Positions 33,640 through 44,640 of a stretch of DNA of 64,000 bases are shown piece after piece; within the stretch, counting starts at the first letter, position 1; each line of letters starts with the position of its first letter. The stretch lies in contig WPIO01000286.1 of the NCBI GenBank assembly GCA_009760855.2, positions 1-64,000 of the forward strand. Direction: 5' to 3'. This DNA comes from Cristatella mucedo (Eukaryota > Bryozoa > Phylactolaemata > Cristatellidae). The position numbers were made by a program, and so were the translations under genes. The notes beneath the pieces were generated by a model. That model worked only from the letters and a program-made list of their open reading frames with translations. It ran no database searches and was not told where the DNA came from.

Positions 33640-34740
33640 TTAGTCTACTAATTTTAGCATTGTTATATAGCTAAAAGTAAGCAGACTTGACAATCGAGCT
33701 GATGCAGTCATCCAACGAAAGGTCACTTGGAAACATGGCACCTAGATTTTGAGCCGGTATAACCGATTTTAAGCTTATGTCTTTCCAATTTCCATATCAC
33801 GCTTGGTTTTCCCATAAATAGTAAATTGGTTTTATCATCGTTCAATTTAAGAAAATTTTCTGCCTTCCATGTGTGGATGTCATCAATACATGCCGCAAGG
33901 AAGCAGAGAGAATTCGAAGTGCTTAAAGTGTGTGAGGGATCAAAGCAAAGGTACAACTAAGTGTCATTCGCATAAAAGTGAAAGCCTAGATTGTGCTTGG
34001 CAATCGCATCGGCGAGAGGGAGAGTAAAAACCACGAAAATGACGACCAAGCACGGATCCCCAAAATAACCCATATTTTGGAGGTTCCAACGCTGATCTTT
34101 GTCCATTCACATGAATACTCTGGAGTCTCCCACTGTGTTTGACACCACCCATTGCAATGCAGTGCCAGTGGGGCCAAGTCGAGATGAGTGGCGCTCAAGA
34201 AGGACCGAAACATCGAGCAACACAAGCAGAGATATTCTACCTAAATCTGCGTTTCTAAGCAGGTCGTTGTACACCCGACACAATTCCGACTCGGTGGATT
34301 GATTTGCCCTAAAACCAGACTGACCCTTGCTAGAAAGGTTTGCAGTTGTAATATGTGAGTTCAGCTGATCTTTCGCGACTCATTGCAGTATCTTTTATAG
34401 GAACCACAGGAGAGAGACTGGGGGAAGTTGGTCAAGTTTTCATGTTCTAGTGTGGCTTCCTTGAGTGGTGGCCTGACTATAGCCTTTTTGACAGCTGCTG
34501 GGACCCAACCTGAGGCTAATGACATATTAATGATGCTAGTTGTGCACGGCACTTTCAGATCCTCATAATAGAAGTAGGACACCAATTGCAGTCAAAGTAT
34601 GAGATGAATGAGCCTGCTGTAGCACGTGTGACGCCCTGATCTGTTCAGTGACGTGAGGACGTAATGATTAGTACTCAAGTTCTCTTCTGCCAGGACAAGA
34701 CCATCAAAATTGGAATTTCCATGTTATTATGCAATAGTTA
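33640..34740 (-). mobile_element. LINE family A, RT without 3' end
   Basis: Antisense RT from the thumb (left) to the N-terminal segment (SLASGWVPAAVKKAIVRPPL at about 34500). It lacks the 3' UTR and hairpin, so it was cut at its 3' side after insertion. Multiple frameshifts are present. Confidence 0.8.
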
Positions 34741-34869
34741 AACGGTGGAATATTTATTCCGAGTGAACAGCCCATTGATCCTGCATGTGCATCTTCGTCC
34801 ATGCATGTCTTTTAAAATGATATCTATTTATTGTTTATACGTATATAATGTACGGTACAATTATATATG

Positions 34870-35695
34870 TACAGTAAAGTCACTCTGCTTGCCCCACTTG
34901 ATCTTTCAGGAGCATTTCTTACTATTATATTCCAAGTCCTTCTAAAGCGTTTGGAATTTCGCCTGGGCATTACTAGCACTGTTCTGTAAGGATTTAGTTC
35001 CTATGTCAGTGGGAGACTCCAGAGTATTGATGTGAACTTACAAAGATTAATCTCGGAACCACTTAAGTACGAGGTACCTAACGGCTCTGACCGAAGTCTG
35101 ATTCTTTATGCAACTTATATTCCCATCTTTCCAATGCAATCCTCAAGAAAATACAATCTAATCTTTCACTTCTATGCTGCCTGTGCAGTCAGGTACTTAC
35201 ACTTGGTGCAAAACTCTGCAGCTAGGCTGGTCTGTCGTGAACGTAGCAATTGCCACATCAACCACATCTCGCCCACTGCATCTAACCTATTGGAACTACT
35301 CCCACACCAGGGGAAACATCGCAGAATCCTCTATTCTCATTCCAATCCTTAAGCCATACCTAACATGATCCTCAAAACCTCTGAAAACCGTGCCTTTTGT
35401 AGGTATAATCTCAAAGCCTGGAGCTCACTGCCGACACACTTCACAATATCACCCGACATTGTCACCTGACGAAAAAGAATCTAAAAACACACCTTTTTAT
35501 TACCGCATTTATTGAGTCTTTGTGATCCGATCAGTCCTCAGTGTGCACATACCTGCTTATGCTGTGCCTGCTGCTTTTTAATGTTACCACCAAAGATTTG
35601 GCAATGCTTTCTATGTAGAATCTTTAAAGTGCCTAAAGAGAGATGCTATTCTCTGAGAGTGCTATGACCATTTATTATTGAAAATATCATTATTA
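34870..35695 (+). mobile_element. LINE family A, internally deleted copy
   Basis: RT palm sequence (GTCACTCTGCTTGCCCCAC, then GGAGACTCCAGAGTATTGA) jumps at about 35185 to the C-terminus (GTGCAAAACTCTGCAGCTAG). A diverged 3' UTR, a degraded hairpin (about 35627-35668) and a short tail follow. Confidence 0.75.
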
Positions 35696-35699
35696 ATTC

Positions 35700-35830
35700 A
35701 TTTACATAAACCCTCAAGTTAAACCTAAGACATATGTTCAAACACGTTAAATAAACTAAGGATTTAAATCCACGACCTTGTTGCTTAAGCTGAGCATCTT
35801 ACCCTCGGGCCAAAACTGAGAGCCTTATCT
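35700..35830 (-). mobile_element. tRNA-like SINE remnant
   Basis: On the minus strand it shows TGGCCCGAGGGTAAGATGCT (A-box-like) and GGATTTAAATCC (decayed B-box) at tRNA spacing, followed by an A/T-rich body. The body does not clearly match the SINE at 27649, so it may be a second family. Confidence 0.5.
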
Positions 35831-36049
35831 TTGCAAGTTATCTGTGCCTAATGCCTATGCCAACAGCCTGCTCTACTATCCGACATAGCATGAATAATTT
35901 TATCTATGAATGGTATGTATGCGAGCATCTTGCTGCAATATCAATGCTTTAGGTAAGCTACGGTGTTATAAGGATTCCACAATGCATTATTATTATTGTT
36001 ATTATGTTATTAGGTCTCACAATGCATACGGATGCAAGAGCAGACGATT

Positions 36050-36755
36050 CATTCACGTATTCTCGACTTCTGCAACTCACTGCTTACTGGCCTACCAGCA
36101 TGTGCGATCAGGCGATTGCAGCTGGTGCAAAACTCTGCAGCTAGGCTTGTCTGTCGTGAGCGTCGCAGTTGCCACATTACTCCACTTCTCGCTGACCTGC
36201 ACTGGTTACCAGTCAAGCAACGGATTGACTTCAAGGTTTTGTCGCTCACTTTTAGGTCTCTTCATTCTATGGCTCCAGCCTATCTTTCAGATATACTACC
36301 CCATCAGGCAAAGCATCGTACCACTCGCTTTTCGGAATCCAACAGTCTAGAAATACCTCGTACAAACCTTAAATCCTTTGGAGACCGTGCATTTAGCTCG
36401 TATGCTCCCACAGCCTGGAACTCCCTCCCGACCTGCGTCAGAACATCCCCTGACCTGACCACATTTAAAAGAAACTTAAAAACATACCTATTTAGGACAG
36501 CATTTAGTGGGTCCTTGTGATTCGTCCTCGATGTGCTTATGCGTGCTGACACTGTTCATGCTGCCACTAACCACATTTGCATGCTGACCCAGTGCATGTA
36601 ACCCCTAACCATGCTATTCATTTTGTTTGTTTTTCAAGCATGATTTTACTTACTATTCTATTGCGTATCACTTTGCAGCAAATGTAAAGCGCCTAGAAAG
36701 AGATTAAGTTCTCTGAGGGCGCTTTATCAAGTGCAATATTATTATTATTATTATT
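36050..36755 (+). mobile_element. LINE family A, well-preserved 3' half
   Basis: It starts inside the RT at [20 protein letters not shown]. The frame stays open to 36520 through [36 protein letters not shown] and AFSGSL, then reaches the 3' UTR, hairpin (36686-36726) and (ATT)n tail at 36738-36757. This is one of the least diverged copies and a good reference for the 3' end. Confidence 0.9.
36686..36726 (+). repeat. Reference 3'-terminal hairpin of LINE family A
   Basis: AAAGCGCC and GGGCGCTTT pair as the outer stem, and AGAGA with TCTCT as the inner stem, around a small TTAAGT-type loop. The structure survives in nearly every copy although the surrounding UTR diverges. In related LINEs the 3' stem-loop is recognised by the element's own RT; the role here is inferred. 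Confidence 0.8.
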
Positions 36756-36759
36756 ATTC

Positions 36760-37200
36760 AAATGACCAGCAGCACGTACAACCTGAAGAAGGTATATATC
36801 TGTATTAAATCTTGTTATTGGTCTTCATTAATATTTCTTGGTTATGCTTTTGGTCATTACTGGTGTATTTTGTTTCCCCTTTTGACACGAGAAAGTAGAT
36901 ACCCATCTGTCGCAACTTGTGGTGTTACTTATTGTGAAAACTTATACGTGAAAGAAATATTAAGGCGAAACTATGCTTAATTTAGTGTTATTATAGAGTC
37001 TGGCCTACATCCTGGCCATGGCTGCCTTGCACCATGTTCATCGCTGCATGTGCATGTACACACAAACAGCCAGGTCACTTAAGGATGTGGTGGCTTGGTG
37101 ACTGTCGCAGATGTGTTAAAGCCGGGCAGCACTTTAAGGCTCTGTGCTTGCAGAAGTTGTATTTCAATCAGCGGGTGGCAAGAGCTTTAACATATGCGCC
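36760..37200. other. Spacer, nothing recognised
   Basis: A short plus-strand frame (36762-36980) has no motif. Nothing else is seen. Confidence 0.3.
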
Positions 37201-37545
37201 CAACGAGTAAGAGACCCACTCGTGTCCAGCAGCTAGCAGTGGACTCTTTGTGGTGCCCTACCTCAGGGATCATGTGATTCCTAATCGGCCGGTTGGCCCT
37301 AAAGAGACAGTCATTTGTTCTTTGCCTTTAACGAATGTGAGAGCCATGCTGCGTGTGCATGGCACTAGCCACTTTTATGGATTTGCTGTGCCCATTACCA
37401 AGGGCTACGAAAGCTTTGAGCGAAATGATGCTAACACGTTTTTTCAAGAAGCATAATTTGTCGCTATATATGCAGCCAACAAAGGGGATGCATATAGAAA
37501 GGCATTATTTTCCGGATGTTGTGGCAGTCCTGTTTGTGTAACACA
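37201..37545 (+). other. Unassigned open frame
   Basis: A frame open from about 37205 to 37456 reads FVVPYLRDHVIPNRPVGPKE, then LPLTNVRAMLRVHGTSHFYG. It is not a LINE frame seen elsewhere in the window. No start, splice border or domain could be assigned. It may be a remnant of host or element coding sequence. Confidence 0.3.
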
Positions 37546-37590
37546 ACATCATGCCGATAGTGATGACCGGTTCTTAAGCTTGCATATGGG

Positions 37591-37591
<1 letters not shown>

Positions 37592-37637
<46 letters not shown>

Positions 37638-37640
37638 GCA
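37592..37640. repeat. (CA)n microsatellite
   Basis: About 22 uninterrupted CA units followed by CGCACGCACG. Confidence 0.97.
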
Positions 37641-37659
37641 CGAATACACGCTCACGTGC

Positions 37660-37745
37660 ACATGCACCAGTGCAGGTGGTAATGTAAGCCATAAAGCAAA
37701 GGATCACCTGCTGCTATTCGAATGAGGCTACTGAATCAGTATACT
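37660..37745 (+). mobile_element. SINE tail fragment
   Basis: A segment ending GAATGAGGCTACTGAATCAG matches the tail of the tRNA-derived SINE (AAGAGGCTGTTTAATCAGC on the minus strand of 27649-27830). Confidence 0.45.
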
Positions 37746-37789
37746 TTTTATGCAGTTGTGGCTTGTCGTAATGCTGAGAAAGATAGACA

Positions 37790-37985
37790 TATTAACTGAT
37801 TTACCAGCCTCATTTGTTCAGAGGCAGTACAGCCTTACTGGCTACGAATACCTCTTTTGGTTGGCAGTTCAGAATCACCTACTGCAGAACTTGAACCAAA
37901 TACCTCGGTCGTGAAGAGCGCACACCTCACCTCCTGGGGTATACCAGAAGGCCATTTTTAATAACAGCCTCCGGCATTAGAATAA
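37790..37985 (-). mobile_element. tRNA-derived SINE, second full-length copy
   Basis: On the minus strand it has an AGGAGGTGAGGTGTGCGCTC head, GACCGAGGTATTTGGTTCAA (B-box region), a GTAGGTGATTCTGAAC body and a tail ending AATGAGGCTGGTAAATCAG. It is collinear with 27649-27830 but diverged, including in both promoter boxes. Confidence 0.7.
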
Positions 37986-38109
37986 GGAGCTGCACGTGAG
38001 GCTAAGTCGGCCATTAAATTTTTCTGAATAGGTAGTGCAAACGCAGTATCTAGGTAAGCAATGGGCAATGGCAATGAGGTCAATCGATAACATAAATGCA
38101 GCTGTCATG

Positions 38110-39065
38110 CCAACGTTCACTCAACTAACTTACTAGTTATTAGAAAACCCAGTGTAATTCGGAAATTAGAAAGGCTGAAGCTCAAAATTGGCTCTACCAG
38201 CATATCTCTGGTCGAATCAGCTCGAAATCTAGGTGTCGTGTTCCAAAGCGACCTCTCGGTAGACGACCACATCAGCTCCACAGTCAAATCTGCCTACTTT
38301 CAGCTTCATAACGTTGCTAAAATTCGGGCTTGTTTATATTAGGATACCACGTCCAAGTTGGTCCATACATTCGTGACATCCCGTCTCGACTTCTGCAACT
38401 CACTGCTTACTGGCCTACCGGCATGTGCGATCAGGCGATTGCAGCTAGAGCAAAACTCTGCTGCTAAGCTTGTCTGTCGTGAACGTCGCAGTTGCCACAT
38501 TACACCACTTCTCGCCGACCTGCACTGGCTACCAGTCAAGCACCAGATTGACTTCAAGGTTTTGTCGCTCCCTTTTTGTCACTTTCTTCTTTGGTTCCTG
38601 CCTATCTCTCAGATCTACTACCCCACCAGGTCAAGCAACGTACCACCCGCTTTTCGGAATCCAACAGTCTGAAAATACCTCGTACAAAGCTCAAATCCTT
38701 TTGGAGATGGTGCATTTAGTTCGTATGCTCTCTAAGCCTGGAACACACTCCCGACTTATGTCACAACATCCCTTGACCTGACCACATTTAAAAAGAACAG
38801 ATAATTTAAAAACACCTATTTAGGACAGCATTTAGTTGGTCCCAGTGATTCGTCCTTGATGTGCTGACACTGTGCAAGCTGCCACTAACCACATTTGCAT
38901 GCTGACCTTGTGCATGTCACCCCTAACTATGTTTTTAATGTTGTTTATCAAGCATGATATTACTCACCATTCAATTGCGTTCCCTTTGCAGCAAATGTAA
39001 AGCACCTAGAAAGACAATAAGTTCTCTGAGGACGCTTTATCAAGTGCATTATTATTAAGATTATT
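38110..39065 (+). mobile_element. LINE family A, RT C-terminal half and 3' end
   Basis: It starts at the LLVIRKPSVIRKLERLKLKI region and runs through the RT C-terminus with a few lesions (TAG near 38340). It then reaches the 3' UTR, hairpin (about 38998-39040) and (ATT) tail. Confidence 0.88.
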
Positions 39066-39727
39066 AATTTTTCTTTGTCATAGAATCTTGATAGACATCT
39101 CTTACAAAATAATTTTGTTTCCCCATTATCTTGCTCAGTTCTAGGTAGAGCGTTAAAATCGTTTAGCTTTCATGATGCTGTTCACACACATCCGGTCGTC
39201 ACCGTGCATGCCAAGCAAGGGTTCGAGCTCAACTGACTTTAACTGCTACTGTAAATATCTATCACTTTTACAAAAATATGCACTAGTCAAATTACGAGGC
39301 TGATTTAATTAATTTCCGATTTAATCAATTACGGGTTTTCACACCAACAATTTGCTAGTCTGCAAGTGACAAGCCAAACTTCAACATTTGCTGAATCTAA
39401 GCTGCCCTAGATTGAGGCTAGTGTAGCCAAATCGTCACGTCTTAAGAACCGACCTGAAAAGTTGACTCAGCTGAGTACGACTCTCGCTATTTACGATTAT
39501 TCTGCTTCGATATGTACTCGTGCCTGTGTGCTTAAATATCAACTGACCTTCCTGACAGGCAGTACGTTTTGGGTTAGAAAGGACCACTGCACGGAGTAGT
39601 GTTTGTGACAGCCCTTCCCCAGTAACATGGTCCATAAGACCACTCTTGCTTTGAGTACGAAAGGTTGAAGTTCGCCATTTTTAATTACTTCTCGTTTACA
39701 CCTAAACTTTTTGTTAATTGCTTTTAG
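39066..39727. other. Putative intron upstream of the CARD exon
   Basis: AT-rich, without coding signal on the plus strand. It ends in a pyrimidine-rich TTTTTGTTAATTGCTTTTAG acceptor at 39727. Confidence 0.45.
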
Positions 39728-39897
39728 AAGTTCATTCTGCAAGATCGACGCCAGCCGTCGGTCACAGTCTGCACGATGCTAGCCGAAAGTTTAATGTAGC
39801 TATAGCAAATAGACTTCCCGATCAGAAGGTGTTTCAAGTTGCATCGTATTTGTATGCAGAGGAGATGCTAAAGGCCGCCGAGTTCGAAGCAATACAG
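39728..39897 (+). CDS. CARD-like domain, first half (internal exon)
   Basis: This 170-nt exon lies between a TTGCTTTTAG acceptor and a CAG/GTAACC donor. It enters with two bases of a split codon and leaves in phase 0. Its product has predicted helices SLHDASRKFNVAIANRL, DQKVFQVASYLYAEEML and KAAEFEAIQ. That is the helix 1-2-3 pattern of caspase-recruitment (CARD) domains, with the usual acidic start of helix 2 and an LxxxEFExIQ-type helix 3. Joined in phase 0 to 42164-42295 it gives a complete six-helix CARD of about 95 residues. CARDs are homotypic adaptors in apoptosis and innate-immune signalling. The frame is free of stops. What lies upstream in the transcript is not resolved; the RING/B-box at 4866 is one candidate. 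Confidence 0.7.
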
Positions 39898-40164
39898 GTA
39901 ACCGATTGAACAATTCTTTATGCAATCCTCCCGAAATGAGAAGCTCCATTGCAGGTCAAGTAGTGGGCTCACAGATGCTTTGCTATATTACTGGATGTAA
40001 CGCTGCCTACTTTAGCAGATTCGGCCTGCTGAGTATCGTGTGCTTGAATGTATACGACTACGAACTGCTGCTGTTACTTCTCGTTGTGAAATACAAACAG
40101 CTGTCTGCTGCAGTAATCAAACTAACGACCAGTCTCTTGAACACCTTAGGTCAAATCCTAAATA

Positions 40165-40505
40165 TTTAGCGATAGTCCGTCGGCGGCTGACTTGAAAAGT
40201 ACTTAGCAGCAAAGACGTGTGGGCGGTAGAAGAGGCATAACCCCAAGTGGCATGGCCAACTCCTGCGTGCCTGTTCGTTGCACTGTTTGTGCCTAAAGCT
40301 GGTCGCCACGCCTGCGGCGCTTTTGGTGTAATGCAGTTCCTCATTAGTGTAAGGTTTGAGAGTTCGTTGGCATGAACCGAGTTGAATTAGAAAGCCCTGG
40401 CAGGGAGTTTTCCTGAATTGTACTCGCAAGCACACGATGTCCCAGTGCCCCTATCTCAGTGCTTACCTTGCACAATACTCACACACTCCCTGTGCCAAGC
40501 ATGCT
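40165..40505 (-). repeat. Diverged relative of the LTR-like block at 29453-29895
   Basis: Shared collinear blocks on the plus strand are CGTGCCTGTTCGTTGC, AGCTGGTCGCCACGC, GAATTAGAAAGC, TACTCGCAAGC and CACACACTCCC. The relation is clear in order but divergence is high. It is placed on the minus strand by analogy. Confidence 0.45.
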
Positions 40506-40689
40506 AACGTCACCCTTAACACAAGGTGCTACGACGGAAGAAATAATTTGCATCGCTAGTTCCCTGAGGCAGAGTTTTTCAACCCAGTGCTGTGTAGGCA
40601 GCACCAGCGAAGACCCTTATCATGTATATAGGAAAATATTACTCTTTTCCTTCCTAACATGATGTTGGAATCGCCAACCACGTATGCCA

Positions 40690-40945
40690 TGCAATAAAGC
40701 TCCGTCTGTAACTCTACAAAGCCCCAAAAACTATTAAGGTGCTACGAAGGGCAGTTTTTTTTATACAGCTAATATCCTAAGCGGATTTCAGTATGCATTC
40801 GGTAGCCAGAGACTTCATTTCATGCAACATCGAGTAGTTGAAGTAGTGGCTAGAATGAAAGTAGCAGCTCAGGACCACTAGAAAGAATGAGTCACAGGTG
40901 GCAGTAGGAGAGTAGCTGTTGTTGCATAATACATTTTCGTTTTTA
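40690..40945 (-). mobile_element. LINE family B, 3' UTR
   Basis: CTCCGTCTGTAACTC, then CTAAGCGGATTTCAGTATGC, CATTCGGTAGCC and AAGTAGCAGCTCAGGACCAC on the plus strand, collinear with 56345-56600. The copy is diverged and ends against LINE A. Confidence 0.65.
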
Positions 40946-41420
40946 ATGTGGTCGAGTCAGGGAAAATCACGAGGCTAGTCGGAAGTGAGTTTCAGCCTTT
41001 TGGAGCAAACGAACAAGCAGCACGGCCTCCAAAGAGTTGATACTCATACAAGGTACAGGATTAGATTCTGAAAAAGGGAGTGGTGCTGTGCTCATCTTGG
41101 TGCGGGAGTAGATTTGATAGGTAGGCTAGAGCCAAAGAATGAAGATACCTAAAAGTGAGCGACACAACCTTTGAAGTCGATGCGTTGCTTGACTGGGAAC
41201 CAATGTAGGTTGGAGAGAATTGATGCGAGGTGGCCATTGTAACACTCACGACAGACAAGAATAGCTGCGAGTTTGGCACAAGCTGTAATCCGCCGATTAC
41301 ACCAGCCGATAGACCAGCAAGCAGTGAGTTACAGATGTCAAGACGGGATGTCACAAAGTTGGATTTGGTATTCCTGGCTAAACAAGCCCGAATTTTAGTT
41401 ATTTTATGTAGCTGACATTA
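40946..41420 (-). mobile_element. LINE family A, RT C-terminus
   Basis: Antisense RT C-terminal region (LDICNSLLAGL at about 41340 to FRYLHSLALAYLSNLL at about 41100) without hairpin or tail. It is a truncated remnant. Confidence 0.7.
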
Positions 41421-41944
41421 GCCATTTACCAATTTCGCCTACAGAAACGGTAAAAGATGGGAGTTACTTTACGAAGATCTGCTTTCCTGATTAGCTATTA
41501 CTGACCTGGAGCACTTCTGACTCATCAACGGATACAGATTATAGTTCTCATACTGTCCCACAAGGCTATTTATAGCTTAGCTCTCTCACAACTTTCTGAA
41601 CTGCTCTGCAAGTTTGAGCATCGCCATGCCATCAGGTTCTCTCTGCAGAAAAAGTAAGCTGTTCCTATTCGTTCCTTAAAAAAACTGTTTGCAACAGGTT
41701 TGGGAGAGTTTAAAAAGACCAGAGATTTCATGGACTCTCTGATTTGTAGGATGTCTTGACAAGTTAAACGCTAAGATACAGTCATGCATTCCTGGCAAGT
41801 ACTAGTTTCGTGAGTTAAAATTGAAATCGTTTGAGCCTGAACGCAACTGCTACGTAAATAAACGGCTGTACTTACCAGTTACGGAACAGTAACTATTGCA
41901 TATTCATTCTCTAAAACCCTGTTCTATGATTATTTTACGGTGCC

Positions 41945-42015
41945 TTTAACATTAATAACAATAATGTACTTGATAAAGCGCCCTCAGAGAACTTAATCTC
42001 TTTCTAGGCGCTCTA
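41945..42015 (-). mobile_element. LINE family A, terminal hairpin
   Basis: AATAATGTACTTGATAAAGC, then CCCTCAGAGAACTTAATCTC and AGGCGC. Only the last 70 bp or so of the element remain, about 150 bp upstream of the second CARD exon. Confidence 0.8.
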
Positions 42016-42163
42016 TCGGAATATTGAACACGGTATGCTCTTATAGCAACTTGACATTACAACGTGTACAGGCACAGCCTGCAAATGTAGGCTAGTCAGA
42101 GAAATCTCCCGTCAAAAGTCTCTGCCTTATCTTTTGCTGACTCTCAGCCCGTTCGTTTTGTAG

Positions 42164-42295
42164 GCCCAGCACACACAAATAGAAAGAGTTTTTAAACTCG
42201 TGGAATACTTATTAGTGAAGGGGGAAAGTGGAGCTGAGAAGTTTCTTGCAGCTCTTCGGCAATGTGAAGAACAAGAACTTGCAGATCAGATTAAG
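42164..42295 (+). CDS. CARD-like domain, second half (internal exon)
   Basis: This 132-nt exon is exactly 44 codons, phase 0 at both ends, between TTTTGTAG and AAG/GTGAGT (a strong donor). The product contains IERVFKLVEYLLVKG, then SGAEKFLAALRQC and EEQELADQIK. This is the helix 4-5-6 signature of CARDs, where helix 5 carries the FLxALR core and helix 6 the LAxxI core. The match to the family is better here than in the first half. With 39728-39897 it completes the domain without a stop. The downstream partner is probably the coiled-coil exon, which has a phase-0 acceptor option. The nearest alternative is another death-fold class (death effector or pyrin), which fits less well. Confidence 0.78.
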
Positions 42296-43050
42296 GTGAG
42301 TGAGCTGAAGTAGATATGAGTTTCAATTTGTTGGTGTCACGTGATTGAAAAGAGATTGATCACTCGTGAATCTCTAGTGAGCTAACCCAGGTAATTTTAG
42401 GGCTCGTGATTTACGGAGTTTCTAAAATGGTTGAGTCTACCTAAGTCGCATGCCAGTTAGCACTTATTATTATACGGCGATCGACTCCATCTGCAGCTCC
42501 AGCAAGTAACCATGGACTAGTCCGACTGAGTGAACTGTGAATGATCCCAGGTGAGCCCAGCTAACTATCTGCTGTGTCTGTAATAAGTAAGCTCAGATGC
42601 GTGTTCAGTTAGTGAGCCCAGGTGAGAGTCTATACCAGCAAGACAATACGTTTTCCCCACGTGCTTAATGGCATGAACCTTAACTCATTTTTAAAGAAGA
42701 ATGTAGTAATTCGCTGGCTTAGTGCCTTTAAAAGACATTTGCCATTCAAAACTTAAAAACTCAAGATGAGAGGATCGATACATTTGTGTCACTTGCATGG
42801 TCGTAACCTAACATTCAAAAGCGAACGAGTATGGCCATCGTGCTAAACTAAACATGGTACTCATTGCTATCGGCATGGATGACCGCCCACAAGTAAACTG
42901 TTCGAAATCACGGCCAGGTTCACAGGCAAAGTGCACCAGAACAAAAAAACATACACATTGAATAGGGCAAAGAGATGCTTACCAGAATAGAAGTGTTTTT
43001 GGCTGCAACTAAAATGATGCCTGGTTAGTGCAGGCAGCGATCAAGTTAGA
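42296..43050. other. Putative intron sequence
   Basis: No coding signal is recognised downstream of the CARD donor. Confidence 0.4.
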
Positions 43051-43054
43051 AGCT

Positions 43055-43710
43055 AGCTGAATTTTGTCGCTTTGTAGTTGCTGTAAGCTTGATTAGCAAA
43101 GATTTCAAATGAGTTCTGAATGTGGAACGAGGGATGGCGGAATGAATAGATTCTAAGGATCTGGTGGTGCACAGTTAAAGAGATAAGAGGTCGAAAGCAT
43201 AGGCTGGTTGAAGTAGATGGAATGAATTATAGGTTGGATGCAGAATCTCGAACTGAATCCAACGCTTGATTATAAGCCACCAATGGTCAGACGTAAGTTT
43301 TCTTATCAAGAGTTTAGTGAGAAACAGAGCTCCGGAATATGCCAAAGAATTGGCAGTTATTACCGGTACTTCCAAGTTCGGAAGTATTACCAGTCGATCG
43401 ATTAGGCCTTAACAGCATGCATTGTGATTATTCCGAACCCACTCTGCTTGTGATGGTAGGTCACTGATGACTTTGAAATTTACTCTCTTTCCAGAATAGC
43501 GTGACAGCCAAAGAAGGCTTGAGCAAGATAATGAAAGCACCTACAAGTGAGTGACAGAAACTTGTTGTTAATATGCTGCTTAATGACGAGCCAGCAGGCG
43601 TTGGTAATTCGTGGTGTTATGCGGAAATTGAGAAGTTGGCTGCAGGCAAGCCTAGCCTCAGAGTTGTGTACCTCTATAAGCACCTTTATCAATAGAAGGA
43701 GAATCTGCCA
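43055..43710 (-). mobile_element. Old LINE RT C-terminal fragments
   Basis: Two decayed minus-strand blocks. One at about 43375-43180 reads LIRKLTSDHWWLIIKRWIQF. The other at about 43690-43500 reads ARLACSQLLNFRITPRITNA. Both align to the C-terminal RT of family A/B-like LINEs but are too diverged to assign to either. Confidence 0.55.
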
Positions 43711-44640
43711 GTCGTGACTACCACTTGGCTGTTTCGTCGTTGTCCCAGCTGATATGAAGTTTTGGAATCGTTCATAGCTGGACGTCGGTGGACATATTTA
43801 AGGAGCTCATGCAATCTTTCATTGTAAAGTGATTTTAAAGAAGAACACTAAGAAATGCTACGGGGGGTGTGCTGGTAAAAATTGTTTTTACGGTTTTGCA
43901 ATACATATTAATTATATTTCCATGGAATTCTCAGAGAACTTAATCCCGATCAATGCACTGTACATAGACCATAATACGATTGAATAGCCACTTTAGAGAA
44001 CTGAATAGCTGGTCTAGGCACTTGGCAGGTATATTAAAAGTAGTATAATCTTATTGAAATGTAACCAAGCATAATACGACTTAATGCACAAAGTTAGTTG
44101 ATTTAATTTTCATTTAGTTTGAGAAATTTTAAATTTTGGCATGACTTTTGTTTCGGAAAACTAAACTTAAAAAACAGATGGAAGAAAGAGCACATAAAGC
44201 ACTTATTTTATGCCCACTGGCCGAAAGCTCATCTAGTGGAAGTGGTTCAGAAATTCTCCGTTGGTTATGGTTCGAACATGGATTAAGGTGGCAGCCCGAG
44301 GTAGACAATCCTGGGCAATATGCCACTTCCGAACCTAGAGGCTGTGCAACTTTATTCACCTGCAATAGGCTAATCGTGTCAGCGGCTTCAATTTCGAGTG
44401 TCTAAAAGGGTCAAAAGTAGGCATCATTTGGTCTGATCAGTTAGCAGTAATCCTCATTTGCAAGCTTTCTGAAGTAGTCTCAAAGAGTGGCTTTGAAGGG
44501 GTACATTGATGTGTAGCAAAGGACTGAGGGTGATGAATTGATAGTGTCTTACCGAATGTTTGACAGACTAGTGTTGAGTTATTCAATCACTGTGCCAGAT
44601 TACGGTGGTATAAATAGAATAAGAAGGCAACTTGGCAGCT
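43711..44640. other. Mostly unassigned intronic DNA
   Basis: It contains a weak decayed LINE A hairpin around 43925-44030 (TTCTCAGAGAACTTAATCCC). An 85-residue plus-strand frame (44148-44405) has no recognisable domain. Confidence 0.35.

Larger units (their letters stand above)
39898..42163 (+). other. Intron splitting the CARD domain
   Basis: About 2.27 kb, GT...AG, phase 0. It is filled with transposon debris: an LTR-like block (40165-40505), LINE B (40690-40945), LINE A (40945-41420) and a LINE A tail (41945-42015). It ends TTCGTTTTGTAG. Confidence 0.6.

Noticed and set aside
37592-37667. Val/Cys-rich minus-strand frame at 37464-37667
   Set aside because: It is produced by the (CA)n tract.
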